Assembly (NCBI RefSeq): GCF_001425865.1
Contig: NZ_LMDS01000004.1
Coordinates: forward strand, 623,515 to 687,514
DNA from: Rhizobacter sp. Root404
GTDB lineage: Bacteria > Pseudomonadota > Gammaproteobacteria > Burkholderiales > Burkholderiaceae_C
DNA: 64,000 bases
Direction of reading: 5' to 3'
Position 1 is the stretch's first letter. Every line of letters starts with the position of its first letter. Under the pieces are notes generated by a model. That model had not been told where the DNA came from and did no database searches. It saw only the letters and a program-made list of their open reading frames with translations. Positions 28,208-39,602 of this stretch are shown in pieces. Both the position numbers and the translations under genes were made by a program.

Positions 28208-29785
28208 TCAGCCGGCGACCGCCTCCGACACCGAACTGCGGATCAGGTGATCGAACGCGCCGAGCGCGGCCTTCGCCCCGTCGCCGGTCGCGATGATGAT
28301 CTGCTTGAACGGCACGGTCGTCACGTCGCCTGCGGCGAACACGCCCGGCAGCGAGGTCTGGCCGCGGCTGTCGACGACGATCTCGCCATGGCGCGACAGC
28401 TCCAGCGTGCCCTTCAGCCACTCGGAGTTCGGTACCAGGCCGATCTGCACGAACACGCCTTCGAGCTCGACGCGCTTCGACTTGCCACTTGCGCGGTCGG
28501 TGTAGGTCAGGCCGTTGACCTTGCCATCGGCACCGGTGATCTCGGTGGTCTGTGCCTGGGTGTGGATGTCGACGTTCTTCAGGCTCTTCAGCTTGGCGAC
28601 CAGCACCGCGTCGGCGCGCAGGGCATCGCCGAACTCCAGCAGCGTGACATGGCCGACGATGCCGGCGAGGTCGATCGCCGCCTCGACGCCGGAGTTGCCG
28701 CCGCCGATCACCGCCACGCGCTTGCCCTTGAACAGCGGACCGTCGCAGTGAGGGCAGTAGGCCACGCCCTTGTTGCGGTACTCCTGCTCACCGGGCACGT
28801 TGACCTCGCGCCAGCGCGCGCCGGTCGACAGGATCACGGTCTTGCTCTTCAGCGTCGCGCCGTTGGCGAGCTGCACGCCGACCAGACCGCCGGCCTCGCT
28901 CGCCGGGATCAGTTTCTCGGCGCGCTGCAGGTTCAGGATCTCGACGTCGTACTGCTTCGCGTGCTGCTCCAGCGCGGCGGCGAACTTCGGCCCGTCGGTC
29001 TCCAGCACCGAGATGAAGTTCTCGATGCTCATCGTGTCCATCGTCTGCCCGCCCATGCGCTCGGCCAGCATGGCGGTGCAGATGCCCTTGCGCGCGGCGT
29101 AGACGGCCGCGGCTGCGCCGGCCGGCCCACCGCCGACAATCAGCACGTCGTAAGGCGGCTTGGCGTTCAGCTTGGCGGCGTCACGCGAACTGGCGCCGGT
29201 GTCGAGCTTCTTGACGATCTCTTCCACGTCCATCCGGCCCTGGCCGAAGTGCTCGCCGTTCAGGAACACCATCGGGACCGCCAGGATCTGGCGCGCTTCC
29301 ACTTCCTGCTGGAACAGCCCACCGTCGATCACGACGCTGGTGATGCGCGGGTTCAGCACCGCCATCAGGTTCAGCGCCTGCACCACGTCAGGGCAGTTGT
29401 GGCAGGTGAGGGACATGTAAGTCTCGAAGCGGAAGTCGGCATCGAGATTCCTGATCTGCTCGATCAGCTCGGCCTCGATCTTCGGCGGGTGGCCGCCGAC
29501 CTGCAGCAGCGCCAGCACCAGCGAGGTGAACTCATGCCCCATCGGGATCGCCGCGAACCGGATGCGCGGCGCTTCGCCGACACGGTTGAGCGAGAACGAC
29601 GGCTTGCGGGCATCCGTGCCGTCGGTCCTGAGGGTGATCTTGTCGCACAGCGAGACGATGTCCTGCAACAGGCCATGCATCTCCTGGGCGGCGGCGCTGT
29701 CGTCCAGCGACGCGGTGATCTCGAAAGGCAGCTTCACGCGTTCGAGGTAGGCCCCCAACTGCGCTTTCAGGCTTGCGTCCAACAT
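28208..29785 (-). CDS. ahpF: Alkyl hydroperoxide reductase subunit F
   Basis: The 525-residue flavoprotein has an N-terminal tandem thioredoxin-fold domain with the CHNC disulphide (Cys128/Cys131 in [11 protein letters not shown]). The thioredoxin-reductase-like part has FAD motif [21 protein letters not shown] at 344/347 ([12 protein letters not shown]), NAD loop [17 protein letters not shown] and the C-terminal [13 protein letters not shown]. AhpF passes electrons from NADH to the disulphide of AhpC, the peroxidase encoded just upstream. Every redox cysteine is in place and length equals the E. coli protein. The gene lies 30 bp downstream of ahpC. Confidence 0.96.
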   Translation of the reverse strand: MLDASLKAQLGAYLERVKLPFEITASLDDSAAAQEMHGLLQDIVSLCDKITLRTDGTDARKPSFSLNRVGEAPRIRFAAIPMGHEFTSLVLALLQVGGHPPKIEAELIEQIRNLDADFRFETYMSLTCHNCPDVVQALNLMAVLNPRITSVVIDGGLFQQEVEARQILAVPMVFLNGEHFGQGRMDVEEIVKKLDTGASSRDAAKLNAKPPYDVLIVGGGPAGAAAAVYAARKGICTAMLAERMGGQTMDTMSIENFISVLETDGPKFAAALEQHAKQYDVEILNLQRAEKLIPASEAGGLVGVQLANGATLKSKTVILSTGARWREVNVPGEQEYRNKGVAYCPHCDGPLFKGKRVAVIGGGNSGVEAAIDLAGIVGHVTLLEFGDALRADAVLVAKLKSLKNVDIHTQAQTTEITGADGKVNGLTYTDRASGKSKRVELEGVFVQIGLVPNSEWLKGTLELSRHGEIVVDSRGQTSLPGVFAAGDVTTVPFKQIIIATGDGAKAALGAFDHLIRSSVSEAVAG

Positions 29786-29815
29786 CGTGAAGCTCCTTCG
29801 ATTTCGGTAACGGAC

Positions 29816-30379
29816 TTAGATCTTGCCGACGAGGTCCAGCGACGGGGTGATCGTCGCGGCTCCGTCGTTCCACTTCGCCGGGCAGACCTGGCCCGGGTGC
29901 GCGGCGACGTATTGCGCGGCCTTCAGCTTGCGCAGCGTTTCCTTCATGTCACGCGCGATCGCGTTGTCGTGCACTTCGGCGGTCTTGATCACGCCTTCCG
30001 GGTTGATCAGGAAGGTGCCGCGCAGCGCCATGCCGTCTTCGGGAATGTGCACGCCGAACATGTTCGTCAGCGCGTGGGTCGGGTCGCCGATCAGCGGGAA
30101 CTTGGCCTTGCCGACAGCCGGCGAGGTCTCGTGCCACACCTTGTGCGCGAAGTGCGAGTCGGTCGTGACGATGTAGACCTCGGCCTCGAGCTTCTGGAAC
30201 TCGGGATAGTTGTCGGCTGCGTCTTCGACTTCGGTCGGGCAGTTGAAGGTGAACGCGGCGGGCATGAACACGAACACCGACCACTTGCCCTTCAGGCTCT
30301 GCTCGGTGACTTCGATGAACTTGCCATTCTTGAAGGCCTGGACCTTGAACGGCTGAACGGTGGTGTTGATGATGGACAT
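29816..30379 (-). CDS. ahpC: Alkyl hydroperoxide reductase subunit C (peroxiredoxin)
   Basis: The 187-residue typical two-Cys peroxiredoxin has the peroxidatic Cys47 in FTFNCPTEVED and the resolving Cys166 in HPGQVCPAKW. It reduces hydrogen peroxide and organic peroxides, and AhpF regenerates it. The N of FTFNCPTE (Val is common elsewhere) and the length match the E. coli class. It is first in the ahpCF operon, with a good ribosome site. An AT-rich upstream region with a perfect inverted repeat probably carries its promoter control. Confidence 0.96.
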   Translation of the reverse strand: MSIINTTVQPFKVQAFKNGKFIEVTEQSLKGKWSVFVFMPAAFTFNCPTEVEDAADNYPEFQKLEAEVYIVTTDSHFAHKVWHETSPAVGKAKFPLIGDPTHALTNMFGVHIPEDGMALRGTFLINPEGVIKTAEVHDNAIARDMKETLRKLKAAQYVAAHPGQVCPAKWNDGAATITPSLDLVGKI

Positions 30380-30439
30380 GCTGACTTCCTTCTGGAGAGT
30401 GGGATGGGATACGGAACAGGGTTAATGCTAAGCTATTTA

Positions 30440-30457
30440 TCAATGACTTTTCATTGA
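30440..30457. promoter_or_regulatory. Inverted repeat in the ahpC upstream region, candidate operator
   Basis: TCAATGA-CTTT-TCATTGA is a perfect 7-bp inverted repeat in the AT-rich 145-bp region between ahpC and the DUF3501 gene, 61 bp upstream of the ahpC start. OxyR often controls ahpCF, but the spaced ATAG/CTAT pattern of OxyR is not matched here, so the binding protein is unknown. Confidence 0.45.
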
Positions 30458-30524
30458 GTTTGACTATTGAGTGCATAAGCAAAAGCCGGCACGCAGCCGG
30501 CTCGTTGGCAAATCGCGTGGCTCG

Positions 30525-31103
30525 TTAGGTCAGATCGCCCGCCAGGCTCGCCAGGGTCTCCGCTGCGATGACCGTGTGCGCCGGGTAATGGGTGTGGTCG
30601 CACCCGAGCTTGACACTCGCGCCGGCCCGCACCGCATCGCGTGCCGCCTTGGCGAACTCGAAGCGCACGAAATGAACCGCCGAGGTCTTCTCCGCGTTCT
30701 CGCGGTCCAGGTCTTCGTCGGCGATCGCGTAGACCCGGGCGTGGCCCTCGACCTCGACGAACAGCCGGTCCTCGATGCCGATCAGCCGCGCCAGCTCGCG
30801 CTTGCGCTCGTGTGGGTCGGGGTACTCGATCAACACGGTCGCCTTCCAGTTCGAACCATCGGGCACCAGCGGGGCATAGGCATCGATCTCGCTCTGGATG
30901 CCCTCCTCCTCGAAGATCTTCTCGATGTGCAGCATCTCCTGGATCTGGCGGCGGATCGTCCGCTCGTCCTCGAACTGAACGCTCAGGTGCTCGCCGAGTC
31001 GCACGGTCCGCAGCTGGCGGTGCGCGATGAACTCGGCCCGCGCCGACTTGCGGACTTTCGCGTAGGCCTCGAGCGTCAGCAGGCTGTCCTTGGTGATCGT
31101 CAT
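30525..31103 (-). CDS. DUF3501-family protein
   Basis: The 192-residue protein (from the ATG; a TTG overlapping the upstream stop would add four residues) shows the DUF3501 pattern. It has an N-terminal TITKDSLLTLEAYAKVRKSARAEFIAHRQLRTV, a central FEDERTIRRQIQEMLHIEKIFEEEGIQ, then APLVPDGSNWKATVLIEYPDPHERKREL and the terminal SVKLGCDHTHYPAHTVI. Function is unknown. In many proteobacteria the gene follows rubrerythrin and the HdrD-like Fe-S protein exactly as here, which implies a role in the same peroxide or redox response. It lies 8 bp downstream of that gene. Confidence 0.88.
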   Translation of the reverse strand: MTITKDSLLTLEAYAKVRKSARAEFIAHRQLRTVRLGEHLSVQFEDERTIRRQIQEMLHIEKIFEEEGIQSEIDAYAPLVPDGSNWKATVLIEYPDPHERKRELARLIGIEDRLFVEVEGHARVYAIADEDLDRENAEKTSAVHFVRFEFAKAARDAVRAGASVKLGCDHTHYPAHTVIAAETLASLAGDLT

Positions 31104-31111
31104 GGTCGTGT

Positions 31112-32464
31112 TCAATTCAAGCCGTAGGCGATGCGCATCAGGCTGATCGGGTGCGCCAGCTTCGCGGCGGGCAGCGCGTTCACCGCCATGCCCTGCGCGA
31201 TGTGGTGGCCGGCGAGCGCGCAGTCGGAGCTGATGTAGTCGGGCGCATCCTTCGCCATCGCCTTGAACACCGGCTTGCCGATCTTCATCGCGTTGGCATG
31301 GAACGCGGTCTTCACGCCGTAGGTGCCTGCATGGCCCGAGCAGCGCTCGACGGTGTTGAGCTGCACCGACACGGTCTGGCCGATCAGCTTGAAGACCTCC
31401 TCGGTCTTCCGGCCGATCTTCTGCACCCGGCCATGGCAGGGGATGTGGTAACTCACCTTGCCCAGCGCGGCCTTGAAGTCGAGCTTCAGCAGGCCGTCCT
31501 TGTGGCGCGCCATCAGGTACTCGAACGGGTCGAACATCGCCTCCTGCACCGCCGCGACGTCGGCCTCCCCGGGGAACATCAGCGGCAACTCCTGCTTGAA
31601 CATCAGCGTGCAGGAGGGGATCGCCGACAGGATCGCGAATCCGTCGCGCGCGTACGTCGCAAGCACCGGGATGTTGGCGGCCTTGTGCTTCGCGACGCCG
31701 TCCAGGTCACCGAGCTCGAGCTTGGGCATGCCGCAGCAGCTCTCCTTCTCGACGATCGTGTAGGGGATGGCGTTGTGCTGCAGCAGCTTGATCAGGTCGA
31801 AGCCGATGCCCGGCTCGTTGTAGTTGACGTAGCAGGTCGAGAAGATCACGACCTTGCCGGGCGTGCGCTCGCCGTTGATCACCGGGGTCGCCGCGTCGCC
31901 CCGGTCCGCGCTCCAGCGGAAACGCTTCGTCGCCAGTTCCGGCAGCCAGGCGTCGGGGTGCACGTGCAGCGCGCTGTCGAGCACCTTGCGCACCGCCTTC
32001 GTCTTGTTCAACGCGTTGACCGCCTGCACGACCACCGGGATGCCGGCGAACTGGCCGTGGGTGTCGGTCGACGCCAGCAGCCGTTCGCCCGCACTGACCT
32101 CGCCGTTGCGGAACTTGATCGCCTTCGCGCGCAGCATGGTGTGCGGGAAGTCCAGGTTCCACGGGTGCGGCGGCACGTACGGGCACTTGGTCATGTAGCA
32201 GAGGTCGCACAGGTAGCACTGGTCGACGACGCGCCAGAAGTCGGTCTTCGCGACGCCGTGAACCTCGCCGTCGGCCGTCGCGTCGACCAGATCGAAGAGC
32301 GTCGGAAACGACTGGCACAGGCTCACGCAGCGACGGCAGCCGTGGCAGATGTCGAAGATGCGGGCCATCTCCGTCTCGCACGCCGCCTGCTCGTAGAACT
32401 CGGGGTTCTGCCAGTCGATCGGGTGGCGGGTCGGCGCCTCCAGGTTGCCCTCGCGATTGCTCAT
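31112..32464 (-). CDS. Heterodisulphide-reductase-like Fe-S protein of the rubrerythrin cluster
   Basis: From the ATG behind a GGAG site the product has 450 residues. Two N-terminal ferredoxin-type clusters are visible: [15 protein letters not shown] at about residues 40-54 and [17 protein letters not shown] at about 83-99. Two CCG-like domains follow, with [13 protein letters not shown] and a [15 protein letters not shown] region typical of HdrD/GlpC-like proteins. It probably moves electrons between a quinone or thiol donor and rubrerythrin. It sits between rubrerythrin and the DUF3501 gene. A strong hairpin lies in the gap upstream. Substrate and partner are inferred only from the gene context. 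Confidence 0.9.
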   Translation of the reverse strand: MSNREGNLEAPTRHPIDWQNPEFYEQAACETEMARIFDICHGCRRCVSLCQSFPTLFDLVDATADGEVHGVAKTDFWRVVDQCYLCDLCYMTKCPYVPPHPWNLDFPHTMLRAKAIKFRNGEVSAGERLLASTDTHGQFAGIPVVVQAVNALNKTKAVRKVLDSALHVHPDAWLPELATKRFRWSADRGDAATPVINGERTPGKVVIFSTCYVNYNEPGIGFDLIKLLQHNAIPYTIVEKESCCGMPKLELGDLDGVAKHKAANIPVLATYARDGFAILSAIPSCTLMFKQELPLMFPGEADVAAVQEAMFDPFEYLMARHKDGLLKLDFKAALGKVSYHIPCHGRVQKIGRKTEEVFKLIGQTVSVQLNTVERCSGHAGTYGVKTAFHANAMKIGKPVFKAMAKDAPDYISSDCALAGHHIAQGMAVNALPAAKLAHPISLMRIAYGLN

Positions 32465-32497
32465 CCGGCGTGTCTCCAGGAAACGAGGCTGCAATGA

Positions 32498-32520
32498 ACA
32501 AGGGGCGCGAAGCCCCTTGT
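32498..32520. terminator. Perfect hairpin between rubrerythrin and the HdrD-like gene
   Basis: ACAAGGGGC and GCCCCTTGT (9 bp, perfect) flank a 5-nt loop, read as TTCGC on the transcribed strand. No T-run follows, and the next gene continues in the same direction. It is therefore more likely a partial terminator or an mRNA stabiliser that keeps rubrerythrin mRNA more abundant. Confidence 0.5.
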
Positions 32521-32542
32521 GTACACGCGTTCCGGCGACCCG

Positions 32543-32962
<420 letters not shown>

Positions 32963-33156
32963 GTCGGTCTCCTGGTGAATGATCTGCGTCGGCCGCCGCA
33001 GCGCCCGTGCTGCCGGCAGGCGGCAAGGTGCACGCTACCCCACCGCGCCCCATCTGCCAATACAAACCGCCAATGAGGTTGCATTGATCGCCGCTATGCC
33101 GCGCCGAAACGTCGCCCTCTGCGGGGCAATCTTTTTGCTAGACTACGCAGCGAAGT

Positions 33157-33232
<76 letters not shown>

Positions 33233-33239
33233 CTACCGG

Positions 33240-33291
33240 AAAACCTCGGAATCCTGAGTCAAATCAAAGACTTGCGATTCCGAGGTTTTTC
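33240..33291 (+). terminator. Rho-independent terminator of tRNA-Ala
   Basis: AAAACCTCGGAATC (33240-33253) pairs perfectly with GATTCCGAGGTTTT (33276-33289), a 14-bp stem with a 22-nt loop, and ends in a T-run. It begins 7 bp after the CCA end. Confidence 0.85.
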
Positions 33292-33363
33292 TCATTGCAC
33301 ACATGTTTTTCACACATGTCCCCAAGGGATCACGGCGCGTACGAGACCCCGCGTCAGATACAG

Positions 33364-33615
33364 CTAAGCAATTCCATTAATCGAAGCCGGGCAAACGAGG
33401 CTCGGTGCGTGCCCAACTGCTAACGCGCAGCTCATACGGAGCGACAGCCCATCGCGCAGATGTGCAGTCACCTCGGTTAGCGACTTCACCCTGATGTCGT
33501 CCTTAACGAACCTCGTGGGGCTAACCACGAAACTCCCGTCCGCATGGCGGTGCGGGACTAGCGTCATGCCTTCGTACTTGCCCCTTGAAATCGTGGCGGT
33601 AATCTTCTTGGTCAT
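33364..33615 (-). CDS. Small hypothetical protein, 83 aa
   Basis: I do not recognise the protein. The start ATG is preceded by a strong purine-rich ribosome site (AGGGGGAA, 3 bp away). The sequence is basic and strand-rich (KKITATISRGKYEGM ... GSFVVSPTRFVKDDI). It has a central SLTEVTAHLRDGLSLRMS and no signal peptide or membrane helix. The lower GC content and the position between tRNA-Ala and the HsdR remnant suggest acquired DNA. It could be a small regulator or a relic of an integrated element. Confidence 0.6.
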   Translation of the reverse strand: MTKKITATISRGKYEGMTLVPHRHADGSFVVSPTRFVKDDIRVKSLTEVTAHLRDGLSLRMSCALAVGHAPSLVCPASINGIA

Positions 33616-33863
33616 TGATTCCCCCTGTGACTAGTGAAGCAGTCAATGTAGGAAGCGGAGATAGGCAACGCAACGGGCGGACGTAATTCAGCCTACCTTC
33701 TTGCACATCCTTCATCTAGGTGCGTGACAGTCCTGAAACGCTCGTAGAGGCATCACGTGCGCATAGGACAAGACATGGCAGTCCGCCTGACGTGCTTGCG
33801 CCGTTGTCGCCAATAGTCCGCCCTGTCGAAGCCGCACAAAGGGGATCTCGTGCGGAGCCAGGT

Positions 33864-34035
33864 TTGAACAAAAGGACGCTCTCGGAAGCCGACATCTGTG
33901 CCAAGTTCATCACCCCCCGCGTTAAGCGAGGCCGGGTGGAGCGAAGCCGAACAAATCTTCCGCGAGTACACGCTCCGTCCTGGTCGGGTCGTCGTCCACC
34001 CTCGTCGTCGCAACCAACGGAGACGAGATGTCTAA
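33864..34035 (+). pseudogene. Remnant of type I restriction endonuclease subunit R (hsdR), frameshifted
   Basis: The fragment starts with TTG and codes for NKRTLSEADICAKFITP, the N-terminal signature of the HsdR subunit in the HSDR_N family. Soon after, the correct reading moves to another frame: WSEAEQIFREYTLRPGRVVV, which is the next block of HsdR, and then a TAA. So at least one frameshift and a large 3' deletion have occurred. HsdM and HsdS are absent. It shows that a restriction system once stood beside the tRNA. Confidence 0.65.
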
Positions 34036-34148
34036 GGCGAACACCGGGAAGCCCTGACGGGTGAGCACACCGAGCACACCAGCATGTCGAGTGATCCGCC
34101 GCGCGTTGCCGACAAAAGCTTTCTCTACAGCGGATACTTTGCTCTCGC

Positions 34149-35615
34149 CTACCAAGGCAAGGTGAACGTCTTGCCGTTGCAGAACGACTTGATCGCCTCC
34201 TGCACGCCCTCCTTGTAGCCCAGCCCCGAGTCCTTGATGCCGCCGAAGGGCGTCAGCTCGATGCGGTAGCCCGGTACCTCCCACAGGTTCACGGTGCCGA
34301 CCTTGAGTTCCTTGGCGAAGCGGGTCGCGTCGTCCATGCGGTTGGTACAGATGCCGGACGACAGCCCGAAGGCCGTGCCATTGGAGATAGCGATCGCCTC
34401 GTCGATGTTCTTGAAAGTGATGATCGGCGAGACCGGCCCGAAGGTTTCCTCACGCACCAGCGTCATTTCCGGCCGAACGCGGTCGAGCACTGTCGGCGAG
34501 TAGAGCGCGCCGTCACGCTGGTTGCCGACGAGCAACCTCGCGCCCTGCGCCACCGCTTCTTCGACACGCGCTTCGAACAGCTGCGCCGCAGCCGCGTCGA
34601 TCACGGTGCCCATCTCGTTGCCCTTGTCCATCGGGTCACCGTAGCGCCAGGCACGTGTCTTCGCGACGACGCGCTCGGTGAATTCGTGCGCGACCTTTTC
34701 GTGCACCAGCATGCGCTTGACAGCCGTGCAGCGCTGCCCCGAATTCTTGTACGAGCCCTGCACCGCGAGGTCGCTCGCCTTGTCCAGATCGGCGTCGTCC
34801 ATCACGATCAGCGGGTCGTTGCCGCCGAGTTCGAGCACGATGCGGCGGTAGCCCGCCTTGTGGGCGATGTACTTGCCGATCGAGACGCCGCCGGTGAAGG
34901 TGATCAGGTCGACATGCGGATTGGTCAGCAGCTCGTCGGCGATCTCGCGCGGGTCGCCGGTGAGCACCTGCAGCATCGGCGGCGGCAGACCGGCCTCGTA
35001 CAACAGATCGGCCAGGTAGATCGCCGACAGCGGCACCTTTTCCGACGGCTTGAGAACCATGCGGTTGTTGCTCGCGATCGACGGCACCACCTTGTGCGCC
35101 ACCTGGTTCATCGGGTGGTTGAACGGCGTGATCGCGGTAATCACGCCGATCAGCGGCTCGCGCATCGTGATCACCTTGCGGCGCTTGCCGTGCGGCGTCA
35201 GGTCGCACGAGAACACCTGGCCGTCGTCTCGCAAGGCCTCGCTGGCGCCGAAGCCCAGCACATCGGCGACGCGGCCGATCTCGTAGAGGCTGTCCTTCTT
35301 GGACAGACCCGACTCGGCGGTGATCAGGTCCGAGGCTTCCTCCGCGCGCTCGCGCAGCAAGGCCGCGGCGCGATTCAGTATCGCAGCGCGCTCGTAGCGC
35401 GTCAGCGTCGGCACGTAGGCGTGCGCGACCTCGTAGGCCCGGCGTACGTGTTCGAGCGTGGCCAAACCGACGGTGCCGACTCGCTCTCCGTTGTACGGGT
35501 TGAGCACATCCAGATGGCGCTCGGTGCGCACCTTCTCGCCGTCGATGCGCAGCGCTTGGGCGCGGAACATTGCGCCGTCAAGCGTCTTGCCCGTCACGGA
35601 GATCCTTGCATTCAT
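34149..35615 (-). CDS. phnY: Phosphonoacetaldehyde dehydrogenase PhnY
   Basis: The start ATG overlaps the stop of the alcohol dehydrogenase gene by 4 bp, giving 488 residues. It is an aldehyde dehydrogenase with ITPFNHPMNQVAHKV, the general-base Glu in VLELGGNDPLIV, and catalytic Cys296 in NSGQRCTAVKR. NAD(P)-loop and PFGGIKDSG motifs are also present. The nearest known type is PhnY of Sinorhizobium, which oxidises phosphonoacetaldehyde to phosphonoacetate, the substrate of PhnA. It ends the leftward phosphonate operon. The assignment depends on context as well as sequence, because other ALDH subfamilies look similar. Confidence 0.88.
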   Translation of the reverse strand: MNARISVTGKTLDGAMFRAQALRIDGEKVRTERHLDVLNPYNGERVGTVGLATLEHVRRAYEVAHAYVPTLTRYERAAILNRAAALLRERAEEASDLITAESGLSKKDSLYEIGRVADVLGFGASEALRDDGQVFSCDLTPHGKRRKVITMREPLIGVITAITPFNHPMNQVAHKVVPSIASNNRMVLKPSEKVPLSAIYLADLLYEAGLPPPMLQVLTGDPREIADELLTNPHVDLITFTGGVSIGKYIAHKAGYRRIVLELGGNDPLIVMDDADLDKASDLAVQGSYKNSGQRCTAVKRMLVHEKVAHEFTERVVAKTRAWRYGDPMDKGNEMGTVIDAAAAQLFEARVEEAVAQGARLLVGNQRDGALYSPTVLDRVRPEMTLVREETFGPVSPIITFKNIDEAIAISNGTAFGLSSGICTNRMDDATRFAKELKVGTVNLWEVPGYRIELTPFGGIKDSGLGYKEGVQEAIKSFCNGKTFTLPW

Positions 35616-36709
35616 GCCATCACCTCGCTCGTCATTCCGATGAAATTCTTGCCTCGTGGGCCGGTCAGCGCATGCGCGACCATCGCTTCGGCTTCGGCCT
35701 TCCCGACACCGTAATCGGCGAAGCGCGTCTTTACACCCAACCCCTCGATGAAGCCGCTGAGTCGGCGCGGCGCGGCGTCGAGGGGGCCGAGCGCGCGTTC
35801 GAGTACAGCGTCGCGGTCGCGTCGCTGCCCAATCGCGCGTTCGAGCACCATCGGCAGCGGGAATGAACACGCGATGCCATGCGGCACGCCGTGGCGCAAG
35901 GTCATCTCGTAGGAGATCGAATGCGCCAGCGCCGTGCGCGTGTTCGAGAACGCCATGCCGGCCTTCAGTGCCGCGAGCGCCATCCGACCACGCAGGTCGA
36001 CATCGTCGAGCCGCTTCATCAGCGCGGGCAGCGCATCGAGGATGTCGTGCACCGCAGCGACGGCGTAGGTGTCCGACAACGCGTTCGCGTTGACGTTCCA
36101 GATCGATTCGAGCGCATGCGACAAGGCGTCCAAGCCGCTCTGCAACGTAACGCCTGCCGGCAGCGACAGCATCAGCTCGGGGTCGATCAGGGCGACGGCG
36201 GGCCAAGTCTGCTCGAGGTGAAGCGAGTATTTCTTCTGCGCGCCGCGATCCCAGATGGTCGCCCAAGGCGTCACTTCGCTGCCGGTGCCGGCCGTGGTGG
36301 GCACCGCGATCAGCGTCTTCAGCTTCGCCGGCACGAATCCCGTGCCACCGGCCAGACCCGCCAGCAGGTCGTCGAAGCGGCCGCTCTCGGTGCCCACCAT
36401 CAGTGCCTTGGCGGTGTCGATGGCGCTGCCGCCGCCGAGCGCGACGATCACGTCCGCGCTGTCCGGTTCGCGCCAGAAGGCCTCGTACTGCGTGCGCAGT
36501 TCAGCAACGTCGGGATTTGGTTTGACGTCGTCGATCACGCCGGCAAGTTGTCCATGCAGCAACTTCTCGACGCGACCCACGATGCCGAGTGCACGCGCCT
36601 CCGGAAAGGTCACCACCAGCGCGCGACGGCCGGCCAGCAGCTTCGGCAGCGACGCAAGAGCTCCTGCCCCGTAGACGCTGCGAACGGGGTTGAAGTATTC
36701 GTGCGACAT
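35612..36709 (-). CDS. Iron-type alcohol dehydrogenase, probable 2-hydroxyethylphosphonate/phosphonoacetaldehyde oxidoreductase
   Basis: The 365-residue group III alcohol dehydrogenase has the NAD-binding GGGSAIDTAKA, the PTTAGTGSEVTPWATI strand, and metal-ligand motifs DALSHALES and AHSISYEMTLRHGVPHGIA. In phosphonate biosynthesis relatives of this family (PhpC, FomC, DhpG) interconvert phosphonoacetaldehyde and 2-hydroxyethylphosphonate. Here the gene sits between phnA and phnY, with a 1-bp gap to phnA and a 4-bp overlap with phnY. No phnW transaminase is present. I infer that it oxidises hydroxyethylphosphonate to phosphonoacetaldehyde for PhnY. Confidence 0.8.
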   Translation of the reverse strand: MSHEYFNPVRSVYGAGALASLPKLLAGRRALVVTFPEARALGIVGRVEKLLHGQLAGVIDDVKPNPDVAELRTQYEAFWREPDSADVIVALGGGSAIDTAKALMVGTESGRFDDLLAGLAGGTGFVPAKLKTLIAVPTTAGTGSEVTPWATIWDRGAQKKYSLHLEQTWPAVALIDPELMLSLPAGVTLQSGLDALSHALESIWNVNANALSDTYAVAAVHDILDALPALMKRLDDVDLRGRMALAALKAGMAFSNTRTALAHSISYEMTLRHGVPHGIACSFPLPMVLERAIGQRRDRDAVLERALGPLDAAPRRLSGFIEGLGVKTRFADYGVGKAEAEAMVAHALTGPRGKNFIGMTSEVMA

Positions 36710-36710
36710 G

Positions 36711-38786
<2,076 letters not shown>

Positions 38787-39602
38787 TCACGCCTCCTCGA
38801 GGGCAAAGTTGTGCAGGCCGGTGGCCGGCGCCTCGTCTCGCTGGGGCGACGCGGACTGTGCACGGCCCTCGTCAAGCCCCGGGTAGATGCGCTGCAGCAT
38901 CTCGTCGGTCAACGCCTCGGGCTTGCCTTCGAACACGATGCGTCCGGCCGAGACGCCGACGATGCGTTCACCAAACTCCTTGGCGTAGTCGATCTGGTGC
39001 AGGTTGCAGATCACCGTGATGCCGAGCTCGCGGCTGGCCTGCTTCAGGTAGGTCAGCACGGTGCGCGAGGTCTTCGGGTCCAGGCTGGCGACCGGCTCGT
39101 CGGCGAGGATCACCTTGGGCTGCTGGGCGAGCGCGCGGGCGATGCCGACACGCTGTTTCTGACCGCCGGACAACGTATCCGTGCGCATCTCGGCCTTCTC
39201 GTCGAGCTCGACGCGGCGCAGGCACTCGCGGGCGATCTCGACATCCTTGCGTGGAAAGACCTGCAGCCACGACAGCACCGACGGCACCGCACCGAGCCGC
39301 CCGGTCAGCACGTTCTTCTGCACCGACAGGCGCGGCACCACGTTGTAGTGCTGGAAGATCATCGCGACTTCCCGGCGCAGCTTGCGCAGGCTCGCCGCAT
39401 TCGATGTGGCGAGTTCGCCGTCGATGTGAATGTCGCCCTGCGTCGGTTCGGTGAGCCGGTTGATACAACGCAGCAGCGTCGACTTGCCCGCCCCCGACGG
39501 GCCGAGCACGACGAGGAACTCGCCGGGTGCGACGTCGATGTCCAGGCCCTTCAGGACATCGACCTCGCCGTAGCGCTTGGTCAGGCCGCGGATCTTGATC
39601 AC
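38787..39602 (-). CDS. phnC: Phosphonate ABC transporter ATPase PhnC (copy 1)
   Basis: The 271-residue ABC ATPase has Walker A GPSGAGKST, Q-loop FQHYNVVPRLSV, signature LSGGQKQR, Walker B KVILADEP and H-loop CNLHQIDYA, all typical of PhnC. The start overlaps the phnD stop by 4 bp, and phnE starts 1 bp after the stop. It powers import of phosphonates with PhnD and PhnE. Confidence 0.95.
   Translation of the reverse strand: MIKIRGLTKRYGEVDVLKGLDIDVAPGEFLVVLGPSGAGKSTLLRCINRLTEPTQGDIHIDGELATSNAASLRKLRREVAMIFQHYNVVPRLSVQKNVLTGRLGAVPSVLSWLQVFPRKDVEIARECLRRVELDEKAEMRTDTLSGGQKQRVGIARALAQQPKVILADEPVASLDPKTSRTVLTYLKQASRELGITVICNLHQIDYAKEFGERIVGVSAGRIVFEGKPEALTDEMLQRIYPGLDEGRAQSASPQRDEAPATGLHNFALEEA

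Larger units (their letters stand above)
33233..34148. other. Island-boundary-like stretch between tRNA-Ala and the phosphonate cluster
   Basis: Apart from the terminator, one small gene and the HsdR remnant, I see no functional gene here. An 8-bp direct repeat CACACATG occurs at 33298-33305 and 33311-33318. The GC content looks lower than in the flanks. No integrase and no copy of the tRNA 3' end are present, so the element that left this DNA is no longer intact. Confidence 0.5.

Noticed and set aside
30430..30475. OxyR site upstream of ahpC
   Set aside because: One ATAG is present, but the other three spaced tetranucleotides of the OxyR pattern do not fit.
33233..34148. Duplicated 3' end of tRNA-Ala as an attachment site
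   Set aside because: I looked for a second copy of the T-arm/acceptor sequence up to the phnY stop and found none.
33922..34284. Protein-like - strand frame across the HsdR remnant
   Set aside because: It overlaps the 3' end of phnY in another frame, has no ribosome site, and its right half is a phnY shadow.
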